Positions 16,216-25,089 of a DNA stretch of 64,000 nt are shown here, in pieces. This stretch comes from Kocuria rosea (GTDB lineage: Bacteria > Actinomycetota > Actinomycetes > Actinomycetales > Micrococcaceae): the NCBI RefSeq assembly GCF_006094695.1, contig NZ_CP035103.1:62001-126000 (forward strand), read 5' to 3'. The translations under genes were made by a program, and so were the position numbers. The notes beneath the pieces were generated by a model. The model did no database searches. It worked only from the letters and a program-made list of their open reading frames with translations, and was not told the origin of the DNA. The number at the start of each line of letters is the position of its first letter. Positions within the stretch are counted from its first letter, which is position 1.

Positions 16216-17748
16216 ATGCGCAATCAGGGACTGGGATCCTGGCTCGTCCGGAGGCTCGAGAAGTCCGGGCCCAGGACGGCCGTGATCCACGGCGAGCGCA
16301 CGCTGACGTACCGGGAGCTGCACGACCGGTCCCGGCGCCTCGCGACGGCCCTGTCCGGCCGGGGCGTGGGCCCCGGGGACCGGGTGGCGTTCCTCGGGGA
16401 GAACAGCCCGGCCTTCCTGGAGGCGATGTTCGCCGCGGGAGCGCTCGGCGCGGTCCTCGTCCCCCTCAACACGCGCCTGGCCGTCCCCGAGATCCGCTAC
16501 CAGCTGGAGGACGCGGACGTCTCGGTGCTGATCCACGACGCCGCCCTGACGGGCCTGGCCGCACCGGCCGCCCGGGACCTGCCGGACGTGGTCCGCTGGG
16601 TCGTGGCGGGGGAGGACGCGGCCGGGGAGGGCGCGGACGAGGTCCCCGCCCTCGGGGCGGTGATCGCGGCGGCCGAGCCCTGGACGGAGGACGTCCCGGT
16701 GGGCCTGGACGACCTCGCCGTGATCCTCTACACCTCCGGGACCACCGGCCGGCCCAAGGGCGCCTGTCTGACCCACGGCAACTTCACCTGGAACTGCTTC
16801 AACGTCCTGGTCGACTACGACGTGGCGGCCGACGACGTCGCGCTCATGATCTCCCCGATGTTCCACGTGGCCTCGCTCGGGATGGGGGTGCTGCCGACGC
16901 TGCTGAAGGGCGCCACGCTGGTGCTCGAGTCCAAGTTCGTGCCCGGCCGGGTGCTGGAGCTCATCGAGCGCCACCGCGTCACCTGGCTCTCCGGGGTGCC
17001 GACCACCTACCAGATGCTGTGCGAGCACCCGGACTGGGACACCACGGACCTCTCCTCCCTGCGCAAGCTCACCTGCGGCGGCTCCGCGGTGCCCATGCGG
17101 GTCCTGGACGCCTACGAGAACCGGGGACTGGCCTTCACCGCCAGCTACGGCATGACGGAGACCTCCCCGGGCGCCACCAACCTCCCCGCCGCGAAGTCCC
17201 GCGAGAAGGCGGGCTCCTCCGGGCTGCCGCACTTCTTCTCCGACGTGCGGATCGTGGACGCGGCGGGGGAGCCCGCGGCTCCCGGCGAGGCGGGGGAGAT
17301 CCTGCTCTCGGGGCCCAACGTCATCCGGGAGTACTGGAACCGCCCCGACGCGGCGGGGTCCTTCGAGGGGGAGTGGTTCCACTCCGGGGACCTGGGCTAC
17401 CTGGACGAGGACGGCTACCTGTTCGTCGCGGACCGGATCAAGGACATGATCATCTCCGGCGGGGAGAACATCTACCCGGCGGAGGTCGAGGCGGCCATCC
17501 TCGAGCTGCCGGAGGTGGCCGCCGTGGCGGTCATCGGCGTGCCCGACGAGAAGTGGGGCGAGGTGCCGCACGCCGTCGTCGTCCCCCGGGAGGGGCGGGA
17601 GCTCACCGCGGGGACGATCCAGGAGCACCTGGCCGGCCGGCTGGCCCGCTACAAGGTCCCCAAGACGCTGAGCCTCGTGGACGAGATGCCCCGCACCGCG
17701 TCCGGCAAGATCCGCAAGAACGTCCTGCGCGAGCAGGCCGCCGGCTAA
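16216..17748 (+). CDS. AMP-dependent acyl-CoA synthetase (acid-CoA ligase)
   Basis: 510 residues from ATG 16216. It activates a carboxylic acid with ATP and CoA through an acyl-adenylate. The family core motifs are in order: ILYTSGTTGRPKGACLTH (P-loop), ASYGMTETSPG, HSGDLGYLDEDGYLFVADR, and the C-terminal lysine motif PRTASGKIRKNVLRE. Length and spacing fit medium/long-chain or 3-hydroxypropionate-type ligases (FadD13/FadK group). It is divergent from the MHS transporter and shares an AT-rich control region with it, and probably performs the first step of the pathway continued by the ACAD-MaoC-SDR operon. Confidence 0.92.
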   Translation: MRNQGLGSWLVRRLEKSGPRTAVIHGERTLTYRELHDRSRRLATALSGRGVGPGDRVAFLGENSPAFLEAMFAAGALGAVLVPLNTRLAVPEIRYQLEDADVSVLIHDAALTGLAAPAARDLPDVVRWVVAGEDAAGEGADEVPALGAVIAAAEPWTEDVPVGLDDLAVILYTSGTTGRPKGACLTHGNFTWNCFNVLVDYDVAADDVALMISPMFHVASLGMGVLPTLLKGATLVLESKFVPGRVLELIERHRVTWLSGVPTTYQMLCEHPDWDTTDLSSLRKLTCGGSAVPMRVLDAYENRGLAFTASYGMTETSPGATNLPAAKSREKAGSSGLPHFFSDVRIVDAAGEPAAPGEAGEILLSGPNVIREYWNRPDAAGSFEGEWFHSGDLGYLDEDGYLFVADRIKDMIISGGENIYPAEVEAAILELPEVAAVAVIGVPDEKWGEVPHAVVVPREGRELTAGTIQEHLAGRLARYKVPKTLSLVDEMPRTASGKIRKNVLREQAAG

Positions 17749-17835
17749 GGCGCGGGACCGGTCGCGCGCCGTCCGGGCTGGACGCGTCCACGACTTTTCA
17801 TTAGCCTCCCCAGCACGGCCCGATGGCCGGACTCC

Positions 17836-18536
17836 TGTCGGGGGACAGGGGGGACTGGGGGAGATCGAGTGGGAAAGAGACTGCTGACCTGCGTGGTGGC
17901 GGCCGTGACGCTGCGCCCGGACGGCACGGGCTCCGTCGGCCGGGAGGACGTCCTGCGGGCCGTGGGCTGGACCAACGACCGGCTGCAGACCTCCGCCGCG
18001 GAGCTGGACCTCGTCGCGGAGACGGTCACCGTGGCCACCGCGTCGTGGGAGTGCGTCCAGGAGCTCACCGGCGCCGTGGCCGTGCAGGAGCGGCGGACGA
18101 CGACGACCGCCCGGGCGGACCTGGTCGCCACCGTGCAGCGGAGCTCGGTGACGGGTGCCGTCACGGGCTTCGAGCTGCAGGGCTTCGCCGAGGACGCCGT
18201 GTCCGTCTCCGTGGTCGAGGGCCCCGACCTCGACGCCTGCCCGGGGAACGGGGGCGGGGACCAGGACGGGGCGTGGTCCCGGGTGCCCCGGTCCACCGAA
18301 CGGGCGCAGGCGCACGAGGGGCCTGCCCTGGAGGTCGTCCACGACGGGGTGGCGCACCCGGTGCCCACCGAGCGGGAGGAAGCGGCCTGAGGGGCGCGCT
18401 GCGCGGCACCGCATGTGTCGCCGCAGGTCGGACAGGGGGTCACAGATGGGTCACGCCGCTGGATCGGCCCCCCGTGCCTGCATTAGCGTTCGGAAAAACG
18501 ATCCGGGAGCGCGTCCCCGGTGTCGGGGGACAGGGG
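17836..18536 (+). repeat. Duplicated leader of two paralogous genes
   Basis: TGTCGGGGGACAGGGG occurs at 17836-17851 and 18521-18536, each about 30 bases before the start of a paralogous small gene. CATTAGC occurs 37 and 40 bases upstream of it (17799 and 18481). The duplication therefore includes promoter-proximal DNA as well as the coding part. Confidence 0.7.
17869..18390 (+). CDS. Small uncharacterised protein, paralogue of the next gene, with a decayed signal peptide
   Basis: 173 residues from GTG 17869. I do not recognise the family. Residues 18-65 align with the next protein: DGTGSV, AVGWTNDRLQTSA, DLVAETVTV and SWECV match DGTGFV, ALGWDDETLQANA, EFVAETESV and SWECV. The neighbour has a full export signal; here the start is only MGKRLLTCVVAAVTLRPDG, too short for a normal signal peptide, as if the middle of the signal had been deleted. 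A true start further upstream is not supported. It may be a cytoplasmic remnant or may still use a minimal leader. Confidence 0.6.
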   Translation: MGKRLLTCVVAAVTLRPDGTGSVGREDVLRAVGWTNDRLQTSAAELDLVAETVTVATASWECVQELTGAVAVQERRTTTTARADLVATVQRSSVTGAVTGFELQGFAEDAVSVSVVEGPDLDACPGNGGGDQDGAWSRVPRSTERAQAHEGPALEVVHDGVAHPVPTEREEAA

Positions 18537-18549
18537 ATTGGGGAAGCAC

Positions 18550-19095
18550 ATGCACAAGGTCATCGTGGTACTGGCGGCTCTCGCGGCGGCGGGGGTGTCG
18601 ATCGGGCTGGCGGCGCCGGCCTGGGCGGCCACGCAGCTCCACGAGGACGGCACCGGCTTCGTGACCGCCGCCGACGCCCGGGCCGCGCTCGGCTGGGACG
18701 ACGAGACGCTGCAGGCCAACGCGGCCTCGCTCGAGTTCGTGGCGGAGACCGAGTCGGTGACCGAGATCTCGTGGGAGTGCGTGAAGCCGGGGACCGCCGA
18801 GGTCCTGACGCGGCGGACGGACCTGGTGATCACCGAGACCCGGGGGATCGCGAGCACGCCGAGCACCCTGTGGTGGCGGACGGTCGTCGGCTTCCGGCTG
18901 GAGGGCTTCGACGGCCGGGGCGCCTCGAGCGCGGTTCCCGAGGGCCCCGCGCCCCACTCCTGCCCGGACCCCTCCTGGGTCCTGGTGTCGGAGAGCTCGC
19001 GGAGCGCAGAGCAGAAGGGCGAGCCGGTCCTGGCTGTCGTGCACGCCGGGGTGCAGCACCCGGTGCCGGTCGCGCTCCCGGTCCCGGTCGGCTGA
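18550..19095 (+). CDS. Secreted uncharacterised protein, paralogue of the previous gene
   Basis: 181 residues from ATG 18550. The signal peptide is clear (a basic start, a hydrophobic stretch of Ala, Val and Leu, and cleavage after APAWA near residue 28), so the protein should be secreted. The conserved core DGTGFVTAADARAALGWDDE and SWECV is shared with the preceding gene. The rest has alternating strand-like stretches, one Cys pair candidate (WECV and HSCPDP), and a Pro/Val-rich tail. Function unknown. It converges with the cysteine desulfurase gene, six bases away. Confidence 0.7.
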   Translation: MHKVIVVLAALAAAGVSIGLAAPAWAATQLHEDGTGFVTAADARAALGWDDETLQANAASLEFVAETESVTEISWECVKPGTAEVLTRRTDLVITETRGIASTPSTLWWRTVVGFRLEGFDGRGASSAVPEGPAPHSCPDPSWVLVSESSRSAEQKGEPVLAVVHAGVQHPVPVALPVPVG

Positions 19096-19101
19096 GCGCG
19101 T

Positions 19102-20277
19102 TCAGCCGCGCGCCGCGACCAGCCGCTCGACGACGTCCCGGGCCGCCGCCACGATCCCGTCCACCTGTTCCGGGGTGACCTCGGCGGACAGCGTGAACCG
19201 GACCGCGGTGGTGGCGACCTCGGCGGGGAAGCCCATGGCGGTCAGCACGTGGGAGGGCTCGGTGTCCCCGGCCGCGCAGGCCGAGCCCGAGGAGACGAGC
19301 AGCCCGCGGGCCTCCAGATCCACCAGGACCGTCTCGCCGTTGACGCCGGGGAAGCAGAACGAGGCGTTGCCGGGCAGCCGCGCCGCCGGCCGCTCCCGGG
19401 GGTCCGGACCGGTCAGCACGGCCGACGGGACCGCGGACAGGATCCCGGTGATCAGCCGGTTCCGCAGCTCGGCCAGGCGCACCGACTTCGCCGCCCGCTC
19501 CTCGGCGGACAGCCGCAGGGCCGTGGCGAGGCCCACGGCGCCGGCCACGTTCGAGGTCCCGGAGCGCCGGCCGCGCTCGTGCCCGCCGCCGCTCAGCAGC
19601 GGGCGCAGGGGGGTCCCGCGGCGCAGGAACAGCACCCCCACGCCCTTGGGCCCCCCGATCTTGTGCCCGGCGAGGCTCAGCGCCGCCACGTCGAGCGCCT
19701 GTACGTCCAGTTCCAGCGACCCGGCCGTCTGGACCGCATCCGTATGGAACGGGACGTCCCGCGCCCGAGCCACCGCAGCCAGGTCGGCGATCGCCTGGAC
19801 CGTACCCGTCTCGTTGTTCGCATGCATCACGGATACCACTGCGGTGCCCGGACGAACAGCCCTCTCCAGGGCGGCGGGGTCCACGAACCCCTCGGCGGAC
19901 ACGCCCAGCTCGGTGACGTCGAAGCCGTCCCAGCGGGCCAGGTCCCGGGCGGAGTCGAGCACGGCGTGGTGCTCGACGGCGCTCGTCACCACGTGCGTGC
20001 ACGCGGGGTCCCGGTCCCGGCGGCCCAGGGCGATGCCCTTGACGGCCAGGTTGTCGGCCTCGGTCCCGCCGGACGTGAACACGACCTCGGCGGGCCGGCA
20101 GTTCAGCACCTGCGCGACCGTCGCCCGGGCTCGGTCCAGTCCGGCCAGCGCCCGCCGGCCCGCGTCGTGGTGGCTGGAGGCGTTGCCGAACTCCTGCGTG
20201 AGATAGGGCCACATGGCCTCCAGGACCTCCCGCCGGACGGGGGTGGTGGCGGCCGAGTCGAGGTACAGCACCGTCAT
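19102..20277 (-). CDS. Cysteine desulfurase, last gene of the NAD operon
   Basis: 391 residues. A PLP enzyme that removes sulfur from cysteine for Fe-S assembly. Motifs: YLDSAATTPV, TSGGTEADNLAVKG, SVEHH-type AVEHHAVLD, the PLP lysine in LAGHKIGGPKG, and the catalytic Cys in LLVSSGSACAAGD. The gene overlaps nadC by four bases, so it is part of the nad operon. In Bacillus and others a NifS-like enzyme beside nadBCA serves the [4Fe-4S] cluster of NadA; the same role is likely here. It is not next to suf or isc genes. Confidence 0.92.
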   Translation of the reverse strand: MTVLYLDSAATTPVRREVLEAMWPYLTQEFGNASSHHDAGRRALAGLDRARATVAQVLNCRPAEVVFTSGGTEADNLAVKGIALGRRDRDPACTHVVTSAVEHHAVLDSARDLARWDGFDVTELGVSAEGFVDPAALERAVRPGTAVVSVMHANNETGTVQAIADLAAVARARDVPFHTDAVQTAGSLELDVQALDVAALSLAGHKIGGPKGVGVLFLRRGTPLRPLLSGGGHERGRRSGTSNVAGAVGLATALRLSAEERAAKSVRLAELRNRLITGILSAVPSAVLTGPDPRERPAARLPGNASFCFPGVNGETVLVDLEARGLLVSSGSACAAGDTEPSHVLTAMGFPAEVATTAVRFTLSAEVTPEQVDGIVAAARDVVERLVAARG

Positions 20278-21215
20278 CCCGTCCCGGTGCCGGTGCCGTG
20301 GCCGCTGCCGCTCCCGTTGCCGAGCCCGATGTCGAGGCCCAGGTCCAGGTTGCGGGCGGAGTGGGTGAGTGCGCCCACCGAGATGACGTCCACCCCGGTG
20401 GCCGCGATGTCCCCGACGGTCTCCAGGCTCACGCCGCCGGAGGCCTCGACGGTCGCCCGGCCGTCGATGATCGCCACGCCGCTCACGAGGTCGTCCAGCG
20501 AGAAGTTGTCGAGCAGGATCGTGTCCGCGCCGCCGGCCAGGACCGCCTCGATCTGGTCGAGCCGGTCCACCTCCACCTCGAGGTGCACCGTGTGGGGGAG
20601 ACGACGGCGCAGCTGCCGCAGGGCGCCGGTCAGGTCGGTGCCGTCGGCCGTGAGCAGGGCCAGGTGGTTGTCCTTGGCCATCACGGCGTCCGAGAGGGAG
20701 TGCCGGTGGTTGTGCCCGCCCCCGCTGAGCACGGCGTGCTTCTCGAGCGCCCGCAGCCCCGGGGTGGTCTTGCGGGTGTCGGCCACCCGGGTGCGGGTGA
20801 TCGTGCCGGACGGGAGGTTCGCGGCCTGCTCCACGCGGGCGACCGTCTCCTCGACGGCGGCGACGTAGCGGGCGGTCAGGGTGGCGATCCCGCACATCCG
20901 CTGGGTCAGGTTCAGGGCCACGCGCTCGCCGGTCAGCACGGCCCGGGCGGGACCGGTCACCACGGCCAGGGTGTCCCCGGCCTCGAAGCGGTCGCCCTCG
21001 GCGGAGACCAGCTCGACGGCCACCGCGGGGTCCGCGGCGGCGAACGTCGCGGCGAAGACCTGCCCGCCGGAGAAGACACCGGCCTCGCGCGCCACGAGCT
21101 CGGCCCGGGCGGTGGTGCCGGCGGGGATGAGGTGCTCGGAGGTGATGTCGCCCCAGGGCGCGTCCTCGGCGAGCCCCCGCTCCACGACCTCGGTGATGGC
21201 GGCTCGGGTCAGCAT
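20274..21215 (-). CDS. nadC: Nicotinate-nucleotide pyrophosphorylase (carboxylating)
   Basis: 313 residues. It converts quinolinate and PRPP to nicotinate mononucleotide, CO2 and pyrophosphate. Motifs: EDAPWGDITSEHLIP near the N-terminus, LNLTQRMCGIATLT, TRVADTRKTTPGLRALEKHA and LEVEVDRLDQ. The C-terminus ends in a Gly-Ser-Thr-rich tail (GNGSGSGHGTGTGTG) beyond the normal family end. It lies between nadB and the desulfurase, overlapping the desulfurase start by four bases, and starts six bases inside the end of nadB. Cytoplasmic. Confidence 0.96.
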   Translation of the reverse strand: MLTRAAITEVVERGLAEDAPWGDITSEHLIPAGTTARAELVAREAGVFSGGQVFAATFAAADPAVAVELVSAEGDRFEAGDTLAVVTGPARAVLTGERVALNLTQRMCGIATLTARYVAAVEETVARVEQAANLPSGTITRTRVADTRKTTPGLRALEKHAVLSGGGHNHRHSLSDAVMAKDNHLALLTADGTDLTGALRQLRRRLPHTVHLEVEVDRLDQIEAVLAGGADTILLDNFSLDDLVSGVAIIDGRATVEASGGVSLETVGDIAATGVDVISVGALTHSARNLDLGLDIGLGNGSGSGHGTGTGTG

Positions 21216-23059
21216 GCGGGGATCCTCTCCGGTGGGTCGAACATGTCGATGGAAGTATGTGCACAGGTCAGCGCCGCTTCGACGACCCCATCCGGGGCCG
21301 GCTCCAGCCGCCAGAACGTGCGCCGCGCGCGGGCGGGATCGGGTGCCGGGAAGTCCTCCCGGAAGTGGGCGCCCCGGGACTCGGTGCGGTGCAGGGCCGC
21401 GGCGGTCACGGCACGGCCCACGGTCAGCAGGTTCCGGTCCTCGACCGCACGGCGGGAGAGACCGGCGGGTGGGCGGAAGCCGGCCAGCCGCCGGGCCAGC
21501 GCCTCGAGCCGCGAACGGTCGCGCAGGACGCCGGCGCCCGCCCACATGGCGTCCTGGAACTGCCCGCGGTCGAACGGCACGGTGTCCCCGTCGACCTGCG
21601 CAGCCTCTCCGTCGACCGGGTCGGTGTCCTTGTCGAACGGCACGGCGTCCCTGTCGAACGGCGCCGTGCTCCGGGACCGGGCGGCCGCGGTCCCGGACCG
21701 ACCGGCCGCCGGCAGGATCTCGGTGCGGCCGGGCAGGACGAGGCGCACCGGGGCGTCGTCGGCCGCTCGGCAGGTCCCCGGCGCGTCCGTGCGCAGCGCG
21801 TCCGCCTGCAGTGCCTCGGCCACGCGAGCCCCGAAGACGGCGCCCTCCAGCAGCGAGTTGGAGGCCAGCCGGTTGGCGCCGTGCACGCCCGTGGCCGCGC
21901 ACTCGCCCACGGCGTAGAGCCCCGGGACGGTGGTGCGGCCGAGGCCGTCGGTGGCCACGCCGCCCATCAGGTAGTGGGCCGCCGGGGTGACCGGGACCGG
22001 TTCGCGGGACCAGTCGAGGCCGTGGGCCCGCAGGGCGGCGTCGATCGTGGGGAAGCGCCGGGCGAGGAACTCGGCGGTCGTGCCGCCCCCGTGCGGGCCG
22101 GGGCCGGACGGGCTCAGCGCGGTGCAGTCGAGCAGGACCGGCAGGCCGTCCTGGGCCAGGGACCGGCGGACGTTCTCGCGGGCCACCACGTCGCGGGGGG
22201 CGAGCTCCGCGCGCGGGTGCACGTCCTCGAGGTAGCGCCGGCCCGTGCTGTCCCGCAGCACCGCGCCCTCGCCGCGGACGGCCTCGGAGACCAGGAAGCA
22301 GCCCGGGGCGGCGAGGGCGGTCGGGTGGAACTGCACGAACTCCAGGTCCGCCACGGCGGCGCCCGCCCGCAGGGCCGCGGCGATGCCGTCACCGGTGGCC
22401 ACGGCCGGATTGGTGGTGTGGGGGTAGAGCTGTCCGGCCCCGCCGGTCGCGAGCACCACGGCGTCCGCGGCCAGTTCGTGGAGCCGGTCCCCGGGACCCG
22501 CCAGGACGAGGGCCCCGGCCGCGCGGCCGCCTGGGCCGAGCACGAGGTCGACCAGCATGGTGTGCCGCAGGACCGTCAGTCGCCCCGCGGCCTCGGCCGC
22601 CAGCGCGGCGGCGAGGAGGGCGCGCTGGATCTCGCGGCCGGTCGCGTCGCCGCCGGCGTGCAGGATCCGGGGCACGGAGTGGGCGCCCTCGAGACCCTCG
22701 AGCCAGGGGGAGTCCGGTCCGGCCGCGCGGTCGAGGGCCACACCGCGCGCCACGAGCTCGTCGATGGCGGCCGCCGAGTCGCGCACGAGCACGCGCACGG
22801 CGTCGTCGTCGCACGTCCCCGCCCCCGCGGCGAGGGTGTCCTGGACGTGCAGCTCCTCGGAGTCGCGGGGCTGGCCGGCCGGGAGCGCGGCCGTCATGGC
22901 CGCGATCCCGCCCTGCGCGCGGGCCGTGCCGGTCTCGTCGAGGGCGTCCTTGCTCAGCAGCGTCACGTCGAGACCGTGGCCCGCGGCGCCCAGGGCCGCG
23001 GTGAGGCCGGCGATGCCGCTGCCCACCACGAGCACGCGCGGTGCCGGGTTCGTGCTCAC
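21209..23059 (-). CDS. nadB: L-aspartate oxidase with an inserted heptapeptide repeat
   Basis: 616 residues from a GTG that overlaps the nadA stop. NadB oxidises aspartate to iminoaspartate, which NadA uses to make quinolinate. FAD motif VLVVGSGIAGLTAALGAAG; further family motifs include ARAQGGIAA, SVPRILHAGGDATG, EFVQFHPTAL and HGANRLASNSLLEG. Family proteins are about 530-560 residues; the excess is a low-complexity segment at about residues 462-500 made of five seven-residue units (FDRDAVP, FDKDTDP, VDGEAAQ, VDGDTVP, FDRG), placed between the capping/FAD part and the C-terminal helical domain. The insert is in frame and is probably a surface loop. Confidence 0.93.
   Translation of the reverse strand: MSTNPAPRVLVVGSGIAGLTAALGAAGHGLDVTLLSKDALDETGTARAQGGIAAMTAALPAGQPRDSEELHVQDTLAAGAGTCDDDAVRVLVRDSAAAIDELVARGVALDRAAGPDSPWLEGLEGAHSVPRILHAGGDATGREIQRALLAAALAAEAAGRLTVLRHTMLVDLVLGPGGRAAGALVLAGPGDRLHELAADAVVLATGGAGQLYPHTTNPAVATGDGIAAALRAGAAVADLEFVQFHPTALAAPGCFLVSEAVRGEGAVLRDSTGRRYLEDVHPRAELAPRDVVARENVRRSLAQDGLPVLLDCTALSPSGPGPHGGGTTAEFLARRFPTIDAALRAHGLDWSREPVPVTPAAHYLMGGVATDGLGRTTVPGLYAVGECAATGVHGANRLASNSLLEGAVFGARVAEALQADALRTDAPGTCRAADDAPVRLVLPGRTEILPAAGRSGTAAARSRSTAPFDRDAVPFDKDTDPVDGEAAQVDGDTVPFDRGQFQDAMWAGAGVLRDRSRLEALARRLAGFRPPAGLSRRAVEDRNLLTVGRAVTAAALHRTESRGAHFREDFPAPDPARARRTFWRLEPAPDGVVEAALTCAHTSIDMFDPPERIPAC
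21570..21674. repeat. 21-bp tandem repeat (5 units) inside nadB
   Basis: Five consecutive 21-base units each begin with TCGA on the plus strand (21570, 21591, 21612, 21633, 21654). Units 1 and 4 are nearly identical (TCGAACGGCACGGTGTCCCC versus TCGAACGGCACGGCGTCCCT). The period is a multiple of three, so copy-number change would keep nadB in frame. Confidence 0.85.
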
Positions 23060-24351
23060 CGCGGCAGCGCCGCCAGCATCCGCTCGAGCGCCACCTCGGC
23101 GTCCCGGGCGGTCGCGGCGTCCACGGAGATCCGGTTGATCACGCGCCCGGCCACGAGCTCCTCGAGCATCCACGCGAGGTAGCCGGGGTGGATCCGGTAC
23201 ATCGTGGAGCACGGGCAGATCACCGGGTCCAGGCAGAAGATCGTGTGCTCGGGGTGCTGGTCGGCGAGCCGGTTGACCATGTTGATCTCGGTGCCGATCG
23301 CGAAGGTGCTGCCGGGCTCGGCGGCGTCGATCGCCTTGCGGATGTAGTCGGTGGAGCCGTTCTCGTCGGCGGCGTCGACCACGGGCATGGGGCACTCGGG
23401 GTGCACGATCACCCGCACGCCGGGGTGCTCGGCGCGGGCCTTGTCGATCTGGGCCACGGTGAAGCGGCGGTGCACGGAGCAGAAGCCGTGCCAGAGGATC
23501 ACCTCGGCGTCCTGCAGGTCCTGCGCGGTGTTCCCGCCGAGGTCCTTGTGGGGGTTCCACATCGGCATCCGCTCGAGGGCGATCCCCATGGCCTTGGCGG
23601 TGTTGCGGCCCAGGTGCTGGTCCGGGAAGAACAGCACCCGCCGACCGCGCTCGAAGGCCCACTCCAGGACGGTCGCGGCGTTGGAGGAGGTGCACACGAT
23701 GCCACCGTGCCGGCCGCAGAACGCCTTGAGCGCCGCGGAGGAGTTCATGTACGTCACGGGGACCACGGTCTGCCGGCCGTCGTCGTCGGTCTCCCCGAGG
23801 ATGTCCATGAGCTGCTCCCAGGCCTCCTCGACGGAGTCCTCGTCGGCCATGTCCGCCATGGAGCAGCCGGCGGCGAGGTTGGGCAGGATCACGGACTGGT
23901 GCTCGCCGGAGAGGATGTCGGCGGTCTCGGCCATGAAGTGCACACCGCAGAACACGATCGCCTCGGCCTCCGGCCTGCTCCTGGCGGCGCGGGCCAGCTG
24001 GAACGAGTCGCCGAGGAAGTCGGCGTGCTTCACGATCTCGTCCCGCTGGTAGAAGTGCCCGAGCACCACCACGCGCTCGCCGAGGGTCTGCTTGGCGGCA
24101 GTGATCCGCCGGTCGAGCTCCTCGGCGGAGGCATGCTGGTACTCCTCGGGGATCACGGGCTGGGCGGGGGCGCCGGCGGGCACCACGTCGTCCTCGGAGG
24201 CCCCGGGGCCGTAGCCGGCGGAGACGGCGGGTGCGAAGTCCCAGGGGTTTGCGGAGAGGTCGGTGCTGCAGGTGCTCGGGGCCGGGGCGGTTCCCGGCAG
24301 GCCGGCCGGCTTCCCGGTCAGCAGGTCGATGTGGGTGGCGACGGAGGTCAT
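23056..24351 (-). CDS. nadA: Quinolinate synthase A
   Basis: 431 residues. A [4Fe-4S] enzyme that condenses iminoaspartate with dihydroxyacetone phosphate to quinolinate. The three cluster cysteines are recognised in IVFCGVHFMAET, WHGFCSVHRRF and LDPVICPCSTMYRIHP. ILPNLAAGCSMADMA and VTYMNSSAALKAF are further family words. The first 75 residues are an extension typical of the long actinobacterial form. It overlaps nrtR upstream and nadB downstream by four bases each. The downstream desulfurase probably supplies sulfur for its cluster. Confidence 0.97.
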   Translation of the reverse strand: MTSVATHIDLLTGKPAGLPGTAPAPSTCSTDLSANPWDFAPAVSAGYGPGASEDDVVPAGAPAQPVIPEEYQHASAEELDRRITAAKQTLGERVVVLGHFYQRDEIVKHADFLGDSFQLARAARSRPEAEAIVFCGVHFMAETADILSGEHQSVILPNLAAGCSMADMADEDSVEEAWEQLMDILGETDDDGRQTVVPVTYMNSSAALKAFCGRHGGIVCTSSNAATVLEWAFERGRRVLFFPDQHLGRNTAKAMGIALERMPMWNPHKDLGGNTAQDLQDAEVILWHGFCSVHRRFTVAQIDKARAEHPGVRVIVHPECPMPVVDAADENGSTDYIRKAIDAAEPGSTFAIGTEINMVNRLADQHPEHTIFCLDPVICPCSTMYRIHPGYLAWMLEELVAGRVINRISVDAATARDAEVALERMLAALPR

Positions 24352-25052
24352 GTCTGCTCCTGGGTGCTGCGGCCGGCCGGGGTGCGGTCGGCGAGGTCGA
24401 GGTCGTGGTTGTAGCGGTAGAGCCGGGGCGGGCGATGACGCGTGCCCTCCAGGCGGGTGCCGGTGTCGAGGACGGCGCCGGACGCGAGCACCTGGCGCCG
24501 GAAGTTGGCCGGGTCCAGGGGGGTGCCGAGGATCGCCTCGTGCACCTCACGCAGGGCGGCGAGGGTGAAGGTCTCGCCGAGGAAGGAGTGGGCCACGCGG
24601 CTGTAGGTGATCTTGTTGCGCAGCCGGTAGAGGGCGTAGTCCACGATGTCGCTGTGGTCGAACGCCAGCGGCGGCAGCTCGGAGGTGCGCATCCACGTGA
24701 CGTTGAGGTCGGCGTGGAGGTCGGAGGTCTGGTCGGTGCGGATCGAGGCCCAGTAGACGATCGAGACGACGCGCTCCTCGGCGTTCGCCGAGCGGGTCAG
24801 GCCGCCGAAGGCGTAGAGCTGCTCGAGGTAGCCGGGCTGCAGGCCGGTGGTGAGCTGCAGGGACCGGGCGGCGGAGGCCTCGAGGTCCTCGTGCGGCTGG
24901 AGTGGTCCGCCGGGCAGGGCCCACATCCCCCGGAAGGGGTCGCGGATGCGGCGGACGAGGGGCAGCCAGAGTTCCTTGCCGCCGTCGGGGCCGGTGTCGC
25001 GGGCGGCGAAGATGACGGTCGACACCGCCAGTTCCACGTTCTGCGCGGTCAT
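24348..25052 (-). CDS. nrtR: NrtR-type Nudix transcriptional regulator of NAD synthesis
   Basis: 234 residues from ATG 25052, preceded by GGGAGGTGACG. Residues 1-150 form a Nudix-like domain (PFRGMWALPGGPLQPHEDLEAS), but the catalytic Nudix box REXXEE is not kept (AARSLQLTTG), as in NrtR regulators, which sense ADP-ribose or related NAD metabolites. The C-terminal part (YSRVAHSFLGETFTLAALRE, LDPANFRRQVLASG) is the winged helix that binds DNA. It is the first gene of the operon with nadA, nadB, nadC and the desulfurase, so it is probably autoregulated with them through the palindrome at 25.1 kb. Confidence 0.9.
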   Translation of the reverse strand: MTAQNVELAVSTVIFAARDTGPDGGKELWLPLVRRIRDPFRGMWALPGGPLQPHEDLEASAARSLQLTTGLQPGYLEQLYAFGGLTRSANAEERVVSIVYWASIRTDQTSDLHADLNVTWMRTSELPPLAFDHSDIVDYALYRLRNKITYSRVAHSFLGETFTLAALREVHEAILGTPLDPANFRRQVLASGAVLDTGTRLEGTRHRPPRLYRYNHDLDLADRTPAGRSTQEQT

Positions 25053-25089
25053 CGTCACCTCCCTCACGTCCACTGCCTTCTGGTTGCAG

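Noticed and set aside
21570..21674. Sequencing artefact or pseudogene in nadB
   Set aside because: The repeat units are exact multiples of three, diverged from each other, and the frame continues into a normal C-terminal domain.
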